Numbered from the stretch's first letter, positions 19,190 through 28,960 are shown. The stretch: DNA of 41,395 bases from an uncultured Clostridia bacterium (GCA_944380395.1 CALWHM010000014.1:1-41395), one strand, 5' to 3'. The notes: generated by a model from the sequence alone, not told the origin. Translations and numbers: made by a program.

Positions 19190-20370
19190 CAAAGGCTTTC
19201 CGCGGTCAGAAAATCTTTTAATTTGATATGCCGCACGGCGGAAGTGGAATAATCTATATCGTCGTTGGTGATGATTATCTTTTCGCACAGATTGTCCAAA
19301 CTCTTAAAGGCGTCGAACTCCCTTAGCCAGGTCTTTTCGTCGGCAACGCTGTATGCCACTTGGATATAATATTTTTTCCCGTCTTTGCTTGCGGCAAAGT
19401 CTATCTCTTTGCCGTTATTGTTAAAGACGTAAAGCTTATAGCCCATATAAATAAGTTCGTTATAGACGATGTTTTCAAGGTTATGCGTGACGTCGTAGCG
19501 CTCGCCTTGGCAGCGCAGAGAATTAAAGCATACGTCCGCGTTATATATTTTCGCATAATATGACAGTTCGCTCTTTGTCTTTGAAGAATAGGGCTTTATG
19601 CGTTCGATGATATAAGCTTCTTCCAAATATCCCAAGTATTTGATAATGGTGTTTACAGAGCATTTTTCCCGCTCGTGCTTTAAGTATTCGCACACGGAGT
19701 TGGCGGAAAAAATGCGGCTGTTGCTGCGCAAAATAAAATTGACCAAGTTTTCAAACAGACCGCGTTTGAGTATCTTATATCTGCCTATCAGATCGTTGAA
19801 AATTATGGTGTCGTCCAAGTCGCTCAGATACCTCAGCTGAGCGTCTTGCGAGGAAAATTCAAACCGCTTGGGGAAACCTCCCCACACAAGATAATCGGCA
19901 ACGGAAGGCGTTTTGCCGAGTTCGCGGCAATAATCGCATATTTCCTTATATACAAAAGGACGCACACGGAAGGCGATATATCTGCCGGAAAGTTCTTTTG
20001 TGAATTCGCCGGAGAGCAATTTGGAATTGGAGCCGGTAATAAAAAGGGAGTGCCCGTCAAGGCGCAGCGTCTTGCAAGCGTCCTGCCAATTTTCCAAATT
20101 TTGTATTTCGTCGAAAAACAGATAGCATTTGCCGCTTTTTTTGTGCTCCGCCACATAAGAGATGAGTTTTTCCGCGCTCGGTACGGCGGTAGCAGTGCGC
20201 CTGTCTTCAAAATTGAGATAAAGTATATTGTCGGAAGTTTCGCCTATTTCTTCCATTATCTGTTCCAGGATGACGGATTTGCCGCATCTGCGTATGCCGG
20301 TTATTATCTTTATGAGATCGGACTCGTAAAACGGTCTGACTTGCTCTATATAATGCGTGCGCTTTATCAT
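19189..20370 (-). CDS. AAA ATPase with DUF4143 domain
   Basis: 393 residues from ATG 20370, which follows GAGGTGG at good spacing. Walker A is GIRRCGKS (25-32), Walker B is LFFDEIQ (84-90), and LFITGSNSKLLS is the sensor strand of the AAA_14 group. The C-terminal ~190 residues are DUF4143, with NLENIVYNEL and the nuclease-like strand pattern GKEIDFAA..GKKYYIQVAY. These proteins are abundant in gut anaerobes and variable between strains; their function is unresolved, and the restriction-like C-terminal fold has led to suggestions of DNA or defence roles. The gene stands alone with its own terminator. Its upstream region contains three ~41-bp direct repeats. Confidence 0.92.
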   Translation of the reverse strand: MIKRTHYIEQVRPFYESDLIKIITGIRRCGKSVILEQIMEEIGETSDNILYLNFEDRRTATAVPSAEKLISYVAEHKKSGKCYLFFDEIQNLENWQDACKTLRLDGHSLFITGSNSKLLSGEFTKELSGRYIAFRVRPFVYKEICDYCRELGKTPSVADYLVWGGFPKRFEFSSQDAQLRYLSDLDDTIIFNDLIGRYKILKRGLFENLVNFILRSNSRIFSANSVCEYLKHEREKCSVNTIIKYLGYLEEAYIIERIKPYSSKTKSELSYYAKIYNADVCFNSLRCQGERYDVTHNLENIVYNELIYMGYKLYVFNNNGKEIDFAASKDGKKYYIQVAYSVADEKTWLREFDAFKSLDNLCEKIIITNDDIDYSTSAVRHIKLKDFLTAESL

Positions 20371-20415
20371 ATTCCACCTCAAAGACATAATAGCGCAAAC
20401 GCGCCCTCGTGTCAA

Positions 20416-20536
20416 GAAAATTTTTCAGTGGAGTGAAAGATTTTTCGCAATTTAGTAAAATTTTTCAGTATAGTGAAAGATTTTACTCGATTCGGTAAAA
20501 TTGTTTAGTAGAAAGAAATATTCTATACGGCAACAA
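20416..20536 (-). repeat. Three ~41-bp direct repeats between the ATPase gene and hrcA
   Basis: Copies start near 20416, 20456 and 20497 with the core AAAATTTTTCAGT.(T/G)AGTGAAAGATTTT; the third is degenerate. The first two contain the inverted half-sites TTTCA-N6-TGAAA. They cover the promoter region of the minus-strand ATPase gene and could be operator sites. No gene is present between 20371 and 20688. Confidence 0.7.
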
Positions 20537-20595
20537 TTCGCCAAGCCGAAATTCCGGTAAAAATTGTTTTTTCCTACATTTTACATACAAATCCC

Positions 20596-20623
20596 TTGAC
20601 ATATCTTTTCCGCGGTGTATAAT
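20596..20623 (+). promoter_or_regulatory. Promoter of the hrcA-dnaK operon
   Basis: TTGACA (20596-20601) and TATAAT (20618-20623) with a 16-bp spacer. The expected transcription start, about 20630, is the first base of the CIRCE element. Confidence 0.9.
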
Positions 20624-20628
20624 ATGAA

Positions 20629-20655
20629 TTAGCAGTCGATAGCGGTGAGTGCTAA
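20629..20655 (+). promoter_or_regulatory. CIRCE element (HrcA operator)
   Basis: TTAGCAGTC-N9-GAGTGCTAA. The consensus is TTAGCACTC-N9-GAGTGCTAA; only one base in the left arm differs. It covers +1 of the hrcA promoter, so HrcA should repress its own operon until heat or misfolded protein titrates the chaperones. Confidence 0.95.
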
Positions 20656-20688
20656 CACTCGAAAGGCGCGATTGCCAAAGGCGGAAAT

Positions 20689-21687
20689 ATGGATAAACTT
20701 ACGGACAGAAAAAAAAGGCTTTTGGAAGCGGTGGTGGACAGTTACATTACCTCTGCCGAACCTATATCTTCTGCGGCTATTCAGCAGGAGTATATGCCCG
20801 ACGTATCCACCGCAACCATAAGAAGCGAGCTTGCCGGGCTTGAAGAGATGGGATATCTTGTAAAGCCGCACATCTCCGCCGGGCGCGTGCCGTCAAGCAA
20901 GGCGTACCGCTTTTACGTGGACAGCCTTATGCAAAGCGTGACTTTGGACGACGTGGACGAGCTGGCAAGCGAGGGGCGCAAACGCATAGAAGGCGTGGAG
21001 AGCATTGTAAAAGAGGCGGTAAAGGTGGTCAGCGACGTGACCAACTATACTTCCCTTATGGTGCTTGAAGGCAAGGACGATATAATAGTCAGGCAGGTAA
21101 AGCTGATAAGCATGGGCGACAACACCGCGCTTGTGATAATAATCACGGACGGCGGAGTGCTGCGCGACAGCGTGATAAATCTTCCCGAAAACACGCAGGA
21201 AGGGTATTTGGAAGCCGCGGCTTCGCTTATCAACGGAAGTATGGCGGGCAAGAGCATAAGGTCCATCACGGGCGGGGAGATAATCTCCGGCGTGGAGGAG
21301 TTCAAGGCGCTGTTCGATCAGATAATAACTATGCTAAGGCAGTACGTGCGCGGCGGCGAAGTTTACGTGGAAGGAACGGATAAGATATTCTCCTATCCCG
21401 AATACCGCGACGTGGAGAACGTGAAGGGCTTTTTATCCGTAATATCTCAAAAGGATAAATTGCAGGAGCTCACCGCGGGCGACGGAGTGGAGATAACGGT
21501 AAAGATAGGCGCGGAAGAGGGCGTGAAGAATATGGCGGTCGTCAGCGCGCGATATCTTGTTTCAGGCAAACAGATAGGGCATGTGGGCGTGATAGGTCCC
21601 GAACGCATGGACTATAAAAAAGTTATAAAGGTACTCACGACCATAGGAAAGATGTCGGAAGAGAAAAAGGAGGATAAAAATGGCTAA
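20689..21687 (+). CDS. hrcA: Heat-inducible transcription repressor HrcA
   Basis: 332 residues. An N-terminal winged helix (LTDRKKRLLEAVVDSYI, then STATIRSELAGLEEMGYL) binds CIRCE, and HISAGRVPSSKAYRFYVD is the conserved family stretch after it. The GAF-like C-terminal domain contains the usual GDNTALVIIITDGGV. HrcA needs GroEL to fold actively, which links repression to free chaperonin. AGGCGG precedes ATG. The gene opens the chaperone operon and overlaps grpE by 8 bp. Confidence 0.97.
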   Translation: MDKLTDRKKRLLEAVVDSYITSAEPISSAAIQQEYMPDVSTATIRSELAGLEEMGYLVKPHISAGRVPSSKAYRFYVDSLMQSVTLDDVDELASEGRKRIEGVESIVKEAVKVVSDVTNYTSLMVLEGKDDIIVRQVKLISMGDNTALVIIITDGGVLRDSVINLPENTQEGYLEAAASLINGSMAGKSIRSITGGEIISGVEEFKALFDQIITMLRQYVRGGEVYVEGTDKIFSYPEYRDVENVKGFLSVISQKDKLQELTAGDGVEITVKIGAEEGVKNMAVVSARYLVSGKQIGHVGVIGPERMDYKKVIKVLTTIGKMSEEKKEDKNG

Positions 21688-22189
21688 GAAGAAGCCCGAA
21701 GAAAAAGCCGAAACTTACGAATTTGATAAAAAGGAGAAAGTCGAGGAGCCTGCTTTGACAAAAGAAGTGGTGGATAAAGCCGAATACGACAATTTGAGCG
21801 ACAGGTATTTGAGGCTTTTGGCGGACTTTGAAAATTATAAAAGGCGCAACGCCGAAACGGGCAAATCTATGTACCGCACGGGCAAGCTGGATATGATAGA
21901 CAGCATTCTGCCCACGCTTGATTACTTGGATATGGCGATAGCCGCCATTAAGGACGAAAGCGCAAGGCAGGGCGTGGAACTTGTGAAGAAGGCTTTTTCC
22001 GACGTGCTTGCGCGCGAAGGGGTGAAGGAGTACGATCCCGCGGGAGAGGACTTCGATCCCAAAAAACACGAAGCGGTGATGAGCCGCGAAGAAGAGGGCA
22101 AGGAGGGCAAAATACTCCAAGTCATCAAAAAAGGTTATCTCTGCGACGATAAGGTGTTAAGGCACCCTATGGTCGTGGTGGGAAAATAA
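21680..22189 (+). CDS. grpE: Nucleotide exchange factor GrpE
   Basis: 169 residues. A charged, Lys/Glu-rich N-terminus leads to the long dimerising helix (YLRLLADFENYKRRNAETGK) and the C-terminal beta domain ending in KKGYLCDDKVLRHPMVVVGK, the standard GrpE close. It releases ADP from DnaK and acts as a thermosensor in some bacteria. ATG overlaps the hrcA stop by 8 bp, with AAAAAGGAGG inside hrcA as the ribosome site. Confidence 0.97.
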   Translation: MAKKKPEEKAETYEFDKKEKVEEPALTKEVVDKAEYDNLSDRYLRLLADFENYKRRNAETGKSMYRTGKLDMIDSILPTLDYLDMAIAAIKDESARQGVELVKKAFSDVLAREGVKEYDPAGEDFDPKKHEAVMSREEEGKEGKILQVIKKGYLCDDKVLRHPMVVVGK

Positions 22190-22213
22190 AATATAAGTAA
22201 GGAGAAATAGAAA

Positions 22214-24046
22214 ATGGCTAAGATAATAGGTATAGACCTGGGTACTACAAACTCCTGCGTGGCGGTGCTTGAAGGCGGCGATCCCGTCGTTATCCCCAAC
22301 GCGGAAGGTTCCCGCACCACCCCCTCCGTGGTGGCTTTTGCAAAGGACGGAGAAAGACTTGTGGGCAGCACCGCCAAAAGACAGGCTGTGGCTAACCCCG
22401 ACAGAACGGTGAGTTCCATAAAGCGCCATATGGGTCAGGCGTATAAGGTGAAAATAGACGGCAAGGACTACTCCCCTCAGGAGATAAGCGCGATGATCTT
22501 GTCCAAATTAAAGGCGGACGCGGAGAGCTATTTGGGAGAAAAAGTTACGCAGGCGGTCATAACCGTGCCCGCGTACTTCTCCGACAGCCAGCGTCAGGCA
22601 ACAAAGGACGCGGGCAAGATAGCGGGTCTTGAAGTTATGAGGATAATCAACGAACCCACCGCCGCGGCTCTTGCTTACGGACTTGACAAGGGTGACAACA
22701 AGGGGCAGAAAGTGCTCATTTACGACTTGGGCGGCGGCACGTTCGACGTTTCCATTTTGGAGATAGAAGACGGCGTGTTCGAAGTGCTCTCCACCAACGG
22801 CGACACTATGCTGGGCGGCGACGACTTCGATAAAAAGATAATGGATTGGGTGGTTTCCGAATTCAAGGCAAAAGAGGGCGTCGACCTCTCCAAGGACGCG
22901 GCGGCTATGCAGCGTATCAAGGAAGCGGCGGAGAAGGCTAAGATAGACCTCTCCGGTATGACCAAGACCAACATAAATCTGCCCTTTATCACTATGAAGG
23001 ATTCTTCCCCTCTGCACATAGATATGGATCTTACCAAGGCGAAGTTCGACGCGATGACCGCAGACCTTGTGAACAGGACGATAGTGCCCATGAAGAAGGC
23101 GCTCGCGGACGCGAACCTTACCATAGACAAGATAGACAAGGTGATTCTGGTGGGCGGATCCACCCGTATCCCCGCAGTCGTGGAAGCTGTCAAGAACACC
23201 ACGGGCAAAGAGCCTTACAAGGGCATCAACCCCGACGAATGCGTGGCTATCGGCGCGGCTATCCAGGGCGGCGTGCTCGCCGGCGACGTGAAGGACGTGC
23301 TTTTGCTGGACGTGACTCCGCTTTCTTTGGGCATTGAAACGATGGGCGGCGTGTTCACCAAGCTCATTGAGCGCAACACCACCATTCCCACTTCCAAGTC
23401 GCAGATATTCTCCACCGCCGCAAACAATCAGACGGCTGTGGACATAAGGGTATTGCAGGGCGAACGCCCTATGGCGAACGACAATAAAGAGCTGGGCAGA
23501 TTCCAGCTGGACGGTATCCCTCCGGCACCCCGCGGCGTTCCGCAGATAGAAGTCACGTTTGACATCGACGCAAACGGCATAGTCAACGTGAAGGCTGTGG
23601 ACAAGGGCACGGGCAAACAGCAGAGCGTTACGATAACTTCCTCAACCAACCTTTCCGACGATCAGATAGACAAGGCTGTCAAGGAAGCGGAGAAGTACGC
23701 GGAAGAGGACAAGAAGCGCAAGGAGATGGTGGACGCGCGCAACGACGCCGACCAGATGATCTACGCCACGGAAAAAGCTATGGACGAAGCGGGCGACAAG
23801 ATAAGTGAAGACGACAAGAAAGTGCTTGAAGAAGCCGTGAAGAAAGCCAAGGAAGAAGTTGCCAAGGCTGAGGATGCGGAGAGCGTGAGAAAGGTGATAG
23901 ACGAAATGGGCAAGGAAACCGCGCCCGTGTTCACAAAGCTCTATCAGGCGGCTCAGCAGGAAGCGCAGCAACAGCAGAACAACGGCGATAACGGCAACGG
24001 CGACAATAACGGCGGAGAAGGCGATACTATAATCGACAACGATTGA
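22214..24046 (+). CDS. dnaK: Chaperone DnaK (Hsp70)
   Basis: 610 residues. The ATPase domain shows [13 protein letters not shown] (6-18), phosphate-2 DLGGGTFD beginning at Asp171, and [11 protein letters not shown]. The interdomain linker reads [12 protein letters not shown]. The C-terminal lid ends in a Gln/Asn/Gly-rich disordered segment and the acidic DTIIDND, as in other Bacillota. It refolds client proteins in ATP-driven cycles with DnaJ and GrpE. AAGGAG lies 10 bp before ATG, 24 bp after grpE. Confidence 0.98.
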   Translation: MAKIIGIDLGTTNSCVAVLEGGDPVVIPNAEGSRTTPSVVAFAKDGERLVGSTAKRQAVANPDRTVSSIKRHMGQAYKVKIDGKDYSPQEISAMILSKLKADAESYLGEKVTQAVITVPAYFSDSQRQATKDAGKIAGLEVMRIINEPTAAALAYGLDKGDNKGQKVLIYDLGGGTFDVSILEIEDGVFEVLSTNGDTMLGGDDFDKKIMDWVVSEFKAKEGVDLSKDAAAMQRIKEAAEKAKIDLSGMTKTNINLPFITMKDSSPLHIDMDLTKAKFDAMTADLVNRTIVPMKKALADANLTIDKIDKVILVGGSTRIPAVVEAVKNTTGKEPYKGINPDECVAIGAAIQGGVLAGDVKDVLLLDVTPLSLGIETMGGVFTKLIERNTTIPTSKSQIFSTAANNQTAVDIRVLQGERPMANDNKELGRFQLDGIPPAPRGVPQIEVTFDIDANGIVNVKAVDKGTGKQQSVTITSSTNLSDDQIDKAVKEAEKYAEEDKKRKEMVDARNDADQMIYATEKAMDEAGDKISEDDKKVLEEAVKKAKEEVAKAEDAESVRKVIDEMGKETAPVFTKLYQAAQQEAQQQQNNGDNGNGDNNGGEGDTIIDND

Positions 24047-24047
24047 T

Positions 24048-25172
24048 ATGGCAAAGGACCTTTACGAAACACTCGGAGTAAATAAGAACGCTTCGGAAGA
24101 GGAGATAAAGAGCGCTTATCGCAAGATGGCGCTCAAGTATCACCCCGACCGCTATGCGTCCGCATCCGAACAGGAGAAAAAAGCCGCCGAGGAAAAGTTC
24201 AAGGAGATAAACCACGCCTATGAGGTGCTCTCCGACAAGAACAAGCGCGCCAATTACGACCAATACGGCAGTGAGGACGGTCCGCAGGGCTTCGGAGGTT
24301 TCGGCGGCGGAGGCGGCTTTAACGGCGGCGGCTTCGGCGGAGGCGGATTTGACGATATACTGAGTTCCATATTCGGCGGCTTCGGCGGCAGGCGCGACCC
24401 CAACGCGCCCGTGGACGGGGACGACATCACCTTGCAAGTAACGCTCACTTTCAATGAGGCGTACTTCGGCGTGAAAAAAACCGTCAAATTCTACCGCGAC
24501 GACGAATGCCCCGACTGCCACGGCAGCGGCGCCAAGGACCCTGATTCCGTCAAGGTGTGCCCTTACTGCCACGGCAGCGGATACGTCACGCAGACGCAGC
24601 GCACTATGTTCGGCACGCAGACCGTGCGCACGGTGTGCAGCAACTGCGGAGGCAAGGGCAGAGTGGTCACGGACAAGTGCAAGACCTGCCGCGGAAGCGG
24701 TTATGTCAGGCGTGAGATAAGCAAGACGCTGGACATTCCCGCGGGCGTGGACAGGGGCACGCGCATGACCATACGCTATGAGGGCAACTGCGGCAGAAAC
24801 GGCGGACAAAAAGGCAATCTCGTGGTCGTGTTCGAAGTGCAGCCCAGCCCCGTATTCAAGCGGATAGACAACGATCTTTATATGGATCAGCACATCACCT
24901 TCTTTGACGCGGCGGCAGGGTGTGAAATAGAGCTTGATACCATGAAGGGCGTGACCCGTCTTAAAATTCCCGAGGCGGTGCAGAACGGCACGAAAATCAG
25001 GGTGAAGGGCTACGGAATGAAGATATTAAAGCGTGAAGCCTACGGCGACTTGTATGTCACCATAAAGGTGGATACGCCCAAGAATTTGGACAGGAAGCAG
25101 CTCAAATTGCTCAAAGAGTTCGACGAGAGCCTGAAAGACAGCCAACGTCCGCGCTATAATAAGAGCAGATGA
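24048..25172 (+). CDS. dnaJ: Chaperone DnaJ (Hsp40)
   Basis: 374 residues with every canonical part: J domain with HPD at 32-34, a Gly/Phe-rich segment (~78-105), and a zinc finger of four CxxCxGxG units (from Cys154: [32 protein letters not shown]), followed by the two substrate-binding barrels. It delivers clients to DnaK and stimulates its ATPase. ATG begins 1 bp after the dnaK stop. A strong terminator follows, so dnaJ ends the CIRCE-controlled unit. Confidence 0.98.
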   Translation: MAKDLYETLGVNKNASEEEIKSAYRKMALKYHPDRYASASEQEKKAAEEKFKEINHAYEVLSDKNKRANYDQYGSEDGPQGFGGFGGGGGFNGGGFGGGGFDDILSSIFGGFGGRRDPNAPVDGDDITLQVTLTFNEAYFGVKKTVKFYRDDECPDCHGSGAKDPDSVKVCPYCHGSGYVTQTQRTMFGTQTVRTVCSNCGGKGRVVTDKCKTCRGSGYVRREISKTLDIPAGVDRGTRMTIRYEGNCGRNGGQKGNLVVVFEVQPSPVFKRIDNDLYMDQHITFFDAAAGCEIELDTMKGVTRLKIPEAVQNGTKIRVKGYGMKILKREAYGDLYVTIKVDTPKNLDRKQLKLLKEFDESLKDSQRPRYNKSR

Positions 25173-25186
25173 CCCGAATAAACGGG

Positions 25187-25213
25187 AAAGAGAGGGACCA
25201 CCTCTCTTTTTTT
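25187..25213 (+). terminator. Terminator after dnaJ
   Basis: AAAGAGAGG (25187-25195) pairs perfectly with CCTCTCTTT (25201-25209) around GACCA, and the T-run continues to 25213. Confidence 0.92.
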
Positions 25214-25250
25214 ATCGGCGCATTTACTTTATTTACCCGAACAAATTTAG

Positions 25251-25256
25251 TATAAT
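25251..25256 (+). promoter_or_regulatory. -10 box of the prmA-rsmE-mtaB transcript
   Basis: A perfect TATAAT 60 bp before the prmA start. The best -35 at 17 bp is TTTATT, which is poor. The transcript is separated from dnaJ by a terminator and should be transcribed independently of heat shock. Confidence 0.55.
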
Positions 25257-25315
25257 ATATGCGTATGCGGCGTCCGCTTTGCGCAGAATATACCGCCGTC
25301 ATACCATAGGTGGAT

Positions 25316-26227
25316 ATGAAAGTAAAGCAGATAACCGTTTACACCACCACAAGCGCGAGCGAACTTGTGGCGGACATACTCTTTGATATGGGCTGTGAGG
25401 GCGTGAGCATTTATGACAGCGCGGACTTCGCCTCACTCATATCTTCCGACGTTATTTGGGATTATGTGGACGAAAACGCCGTCAAGCCCGATCCCGTCGT
25501 GCGCGTGGTCGGGTGCTTGGATGAGGGCGCGTATTTGCAGCCGCTGCGCGAAAGGCTGGACGCGTTAAAGCGCGGCTGCCCATTTGAAACGGGCAGTTTG
25601 GAGATAAGCTGCAATACGGTGGACTCTGACAGCTGGGCGGAGGAGTGGAAAAAGTATTACTCCGTGCAGCATTACGGCAGGCTTGCGGTGGTGCCCGAAT
25701 GGATAGACTATAAGGCGGCTGAGGGTGAAGTCGTGGTGAAAATGGATCCCGGTATGGCGTTCGGCACGGGTGAGCACGAGAGCACGCGCATATGCCTTAC
25801 ATTGCTTGAAAGGATAATAAAGGGCGGAGAGAAGGTGATAGACGTGGGTTGCGGCAGCGGCATTTTGGCGGCGGCGGCGATAAAGCTGGGCGCGGCGGAA
25901 GCGGACGCCTGCGACGTTGACCCCGTGGCGGTCAAGGCGGCGGAGGAAAATTCCGCGCGCAACGGCGCCGATGTGCGCGTGGTGTTCGGTTCCATAGGCG
26001 AATGCGCGCGCGGCAAGTACGACGTCATTTTGGCAAACATCACCGCGGACGTACTCATTTCTATGAAGGACGACTTTAAGGCGCACATCAAAGAAGGCGG
26101 CGCGCTCATAATGTCAGGCGTGATAAATTCTAGAAGTGCTCAGGTGGAGCAGGCGATATGCGGCGCGGGATTCGCGCTTGAAACCAAGATAACGGACGGG
26201 GAGTGGACGGGCTACTTATGGAGATAA
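25316..26227 (+). CDS. prmA: Ribosomal protein L11 methyltransferase
   Basis: 303 residues from ATG 25316; GTG 25310 is a possible alternative, but AGGTGG overlaps it. An N-terminal ferredoxin-like substrate-recognition domain (~1-95) is followed by the class I SAM domain with MDPGMAFGTGEHEST, VIDVGCGSGILAAAA and ILANITADVL, all diagnostic for PrmA. It trimethylates lysines and the N-terminus of L11 in the cytosol. It heads an operon with rsmE and mtaB; the rsmE start lies inside its last codons. Confidence 0.95.
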   Translation: MKVKQITVYTTTSASELVADILFDMGCEGVSIYDSADFASLISSDVIWDYVDENAVKPDPVVRVVGCLDEGAYLQPLRERLDALKRGCPFETGSLEISCNTVDSDSWAEEWKKYYSVQHYGRLAVVPEWIDYKAAEGEVVVKMDPGMAFGTGEHESTRICLTLLERIIKGGEKVIDVGCGSGILAAAAIKLGAAEADACDVDPVAVKAAEENSARNGADVRVVFGSIGECARGKYDVILANITADVLISMKDDFKAHIKEGGALIMSGVINSRSAQVEQAICGAGFALETKITDGEWTGYLWR

Positions 26228-26934
26228 AAAGATTTTACGGCAGAGCGCTTTCCCCGGACAAGATAGTTATCGAAGGCGATCAATTTTATCATCTGCACAA
26301 GGTGCTGCGCTATAAGGTGGGCTATGAGGCGATAGCGTGCACGGGCGACGGCTGCGAATATGCGTGCATTTTGGACGAAATATCCGATAACACCGCCGTT
26401 ATGCGCGTGACGGGCAAGCGGCAGTGCGAGGGCGATCCCGCTTTTCCTCTGCGGCTTTTTCAATCTCAGCCCAAGTCCGCAAAGGCGGACATAATAGTGC
26501 AAAAGGCGGTGGAGCTGGGCGTGAGCGAGATAATCTTCTTCTCGTCGGCATATTCTTCTTCGGAAAAATTCAATCAAAGCCGCTTGGAAAGAATAGCTAT
26601 GGAAGCGTGCAAGCAATGCGGCAGAAGCAAACTGATAGATATAAGCTATGCGGACGGGTTCGAAAATATGCTGAATATGTGCACGGCAAACACCGTGATA
26701 ATGCCCTATGAGCGCGCAGCGGGCGGCAATATGCGCGCGGCTCTTGATGGCACGGACGGGAGCGTGGACATAATAATAGGCAGTGAGGGCGGCTTTTCGG
26801 AAGCGGAAGCAGGGCTTGCGGAGTCTGCGGGCATAAAGCTTGTTTCTTTGGGAAAGCGCGTTTTGAGGTGCGAAACCGCCGTCATCGCGTCCCTTGCGCT
26901 CGTGCAGTACGAAAGGGGGCAGCTTGGCAGATGA
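26218..26934 (+). CDS. rsmE: 16S rRNA m3U1498 methyltransferase
   Basis: 238 residues from ATG 26218, 10 bp inside prmA. The N-terminal PUA-like domain (KRFYGRAL...HLHKVLRYKVG) is followed by the SPOUT knot domain with GSEGGFSEAEA and LGKRVLRCETAVIASLALVQY, both typical of RsmE. It methylates U1498 in the decoding centre of the 30S subunit. A GTG at 26203 would add five residues, but GGGGA directly abuts it. The TGA overlaps the mtaB ATG. Confidence 0.95.
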   Translation: MEIKRFYGRALSPDKIVIEGDQFYHLHKVLRYKVGYEAIACTGDGCEYACILDEISDNTAVMRVTGKRQCEGDPAFPLRLFQSQPKSAKADIIVQKAVELGVSEIIFFSSAYSSSEKFNQSRLERIAMEACKQCGRSKLIDISYADGFENMLNMCTANTVIMPYERAAGGNMRAALDGTDGSVDIIIGSEGGFSEAEAGLAESAGIKLVSLGKRVLRCETAVIASLALVQYERGQLGR

Positions 26935-28169
26935 AGGCGGTCATATATAACTTGGGGTGCAAGGTGAACAAGTACGAATGCGACTGCCTGGCGCGCGCCT
27001 TGGAAGAGCGCGGCTGGGAAGTTTCGGAAAAACTCGAACGGGCGGATATGTACGTGATCAACACCTGCGCCGTGACTGCGGAAGCGGAGCGCAAGTCCCG
27101 CCAATGCGTGGCGCGCTGCCGCAAATTCAACGATAAAGCAAGCGTGGTGATAATGGGCTGCGCCTCTCAAAACAACGCCGAACCGTTTGAAAAAATGCAG
27201 GGCGTGACCTACATAACGGGCGTAGCCGGTAAGGAGAAAATAGCGGAGGAAACGTTCCCCGAGCGGGTGAATATCCTGCCCCTGCCTGCGGTTTTCAACG
27301 GACTTACCCGTCCCAAGCCCGCCAGAACGCGCGCCTTTGTAAAGGTGCAGGACGGGTGCGACAACTTCTGTTCCTACTGCCTTATCCCGTATCTGCGCGG
27401 CAGGAGCCGTTCGCGCGGCTTGGACGATTGCGTGAGTGAGTGCAGGGAGCTTGCCGCACATACCAAGGAGATAGTTTTGACGGGCATAGACCTTTCTTCC
27501 TACGGCAAGAACACGGGGGGAAGTTTGGCGGGACTGCTCAACGCGTTGAAGGACGTAGACTGCCGTCTGCGGCTGGGGTCGCTGGAAGTGGGCGTGATAA
27601 GCGAGGAGTTTTTGCGCGCCTGCAAGGGCTTGAAGAACTTCTGCCCTCAATTCCATCTTTCCCTGCAAAGCGGCTGCGACAAGGTGCTTAAAGATATGAA
27701 CAGGCATTACACCGCGGACGAATATGCGAAAAAAGCCGAACTTATCAGGGAGTTTTTCCCGCGCGCGGGCATAACCACGGACCTTATCTGCGGCTTCCCC
27801 ACGGAGAGTAAGGAGGACTTTGAGGAGTCGCTGCAATTTGCGCGCAGGGTGAAGTTCTCCCGTATGCACGTGTTCGGCTATTCGCGGCGCACGGGCACGG
27901 TCGCGGCAAAGCGCTTTAACGCGCTTGCGCCCGAAGTCGTAAAGGCGCGCGTGGCTCAGGCGGAAAAAGTCGCCGTGGAGCTTGCTAAAGAGTTTATCTC
28001 CTCACTTATCGGACAGGAGTTAAGCGTGCTGTTTGAGGAAAAGGACGGGGAGTATTTTACCGGTTGGAGCGGGGAATATGTCCGCTGTTACTGCAAGAAG
28101 GGTGAGATAGACGCGCAGCAAAGCGTGCGCGCCGTTGCGCCCTATAAAGACGGAGTACTGTGTGAGTAG
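26931..28169 (+). CDS. mtaB: tRNA t6A37 methylthiotransferase MtaB
   Basis: 412 residues. The N-terminal UPF0004 domain supplies three cluster cysteines (Cys10, Cys46, Cys77); the radical-SAM motif CDNFCSYC gives Cys143, Cys147 and Cys150. A TRAM-like end follows (VLFEEKDGEYFTGWSGEYVRCY). MtaB adds a methylthio group to t6A37 to make ms2t6A in tRNAs reading ANN codons. AGGGGG inside rsmE is the ribosome site, and the start overlaps the rsmE stop (ATGA). Its place after rsmE is standard in Bacillota. Confidence 0.95.
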   Translation: MKAVIYNLGCKVNKYECDCLARALEERGWEVSEKLERADMYVINTCAVTAEAERKSRQCVARCRKFNDKASVVIMGCASQNNAEPFEKMQGVTYITGVAGKEKIAEETFPERVNILPLPAVFNGLTRPKPARTRAFVKVQDGCDNFCSYCLIPYLRGRSRSRGLDDCVSECRELAAHTKEIVLTGIDLSSYGKNTGGSLAGLLNALKDVDCRLRLGSLEVGVISEEFLRACKGLKNFCPQFHLSLQSGCDKVLKDMNRHYTADEYAKKAELIREFFPRAGITTDLICGFPTESKEDFEESLQFARRVKFSRMHVFGYSRRTGTVAAKRFNALAPEVVKARVAQAEKVAVELAKEFISSLIGQELSVLFEEKDGEYFTGWSGEYVRCYCKKGEIDAQQSVRAVAPYKDGVLCE

Positions 28170-28187
28170 CACAATAAGGAGGATATT

Positions 28188-28592
28188 ATGGATAACTGTA
28201 TTTTTTGCAAGATAATCAAGGGCGAGATCCCCTCATACAAAATCTATGAGGACGAATTTACCTACGCTTTTCTGGACATCGCCGATGACTACGAAGCGCA
28301 CACGCTCGTGGTGCCCAAGACACATTGCGTGAACGTGCTGGACTGCCCCGCGGACGTGATGGCGCACGTTATGGATACCATTCAAAAGATATGCCGTCAC
28401 TATGTGGAAAACTGCGGCTACGACGGCGTTAACTTAGCCAACTGTTCGGGCGCGGAAGCGCAGCAAAGCGTGTTCCACTTCCATATGCACATCATTCCCC
28501 GTAAACACGCGGACGGAGTGGATATGTTCCCCGGCAAGAAAAAGCTGGGTCAGAACTACGAAGAAACGGTGAAAAGATTGGCTTTGGTCTGA
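28188..28592 (+). CDS. HIT family protein (Hint-type nucleotide hydrolase)
   Basis: 134 residues. The histidine triad is HFHMHIIP with His97, His99 and His101. CIFCKIIKGEIP at the start, with Cys4 and Cys7, matches the zinc-binding group of HIT proteins common in Bacillota. Members hydrolyse purine nucleoside phosphoramidates and aminoacyl-AMP adducts; the physiological substrate is not certain. AAGGAGG lies 7 bp before ATG, 18 bp after mtaB, so it is probably co-transcribed. Confidence 0.95.
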   Translation: MDNCIFCKIIKGEIPSYKIYEDEFTYAFLDIADDYEAHTLVVPKTHCVNVLDCPADVMAHVMDTIQKICRHYVENCGYDGVNLANCSGAEAQQSVFHFHMHIIPRKHADGVDMFPGKKKLGQNYEETVKRLALV

Positions 28593-28620
28593 AAAATTCC
28601 GTTCAATCGCATTTAATTGT

Positions 28621-28649
28621 TTGACAAAGGCGGAGCGGAGCTTTATAAT
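28621..28649 (+). promoter_or_regulatory. Promoter of rpsU
   Basis: TTGACA (28621-28626) and TATAAT (28644-28649), 17 bp apart, a perfect consensus that fits a ribosomal-protein gene. Confidence 0.93.
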
Positions 28650-28691
28650 AAATGAGCAATATTGTTCCGACTGCGGAAAGGAGGTGAGTTT

Positions 28692-28871
28692 ATGTCTACC
28701 GTTAAAGTTGGCGAAAACGAATCTGTAGATAGCGCTATCAGGCGTTTTAAGCGCAAGTGCTCGCGTGACGGCATTATCGGCGAACTCCGCAAGAGAGAGG
28801 CTTATGAAAAGCCCAGCGTAAAGCGGAAGAAGAAAGCAGAAGCAGCTCGTAAGAGAATGTACAAGTCCTGA
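28692..28871 (+). CDS. rpsU: 30S ribosomal protein S21
   Basis: 59 residues, normal S21 length: [17 protein letters not shown] at the start and a very basic helix ending in [17 protein letters not shown]21 joins the 30S platform near the anti-Shine-Dalgarno region late in assembly. AAAGGAGGTGA, a nearly full match to the 16S 3' end, lies 6 bp before ATG. The gene has its own promoter and terminator. Its last 17 codons are present again 140 bp further on, as described in the separate entry. Confidence 0.97.
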   Translation: MSTVKVGENESVDSAIRRFKRKCSRDGIIGELRKREAYEKPSVKRKKKAEAARKRMYKS

Positions 28872-28885
28872 CGCTTAATTAAGCC

Positions 28886-28914
28886 AAAAAGTCCACCCAT
28901 CGGGTGGACTTTTT
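28886..28914 (+). terminator. Terminator of rpsU
   Basis: AAAAAGTCCACCC and GGGTGGACTTTTT pair over 13 bp around ATC; T-runs on both strands allow action in both directions. Confidence 0.95.
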
Positions 28915-28960
28915 AAGGCGCGGGGCTTTTTTTTGCGAAGCAAACAAAGCTCCTGAATAA

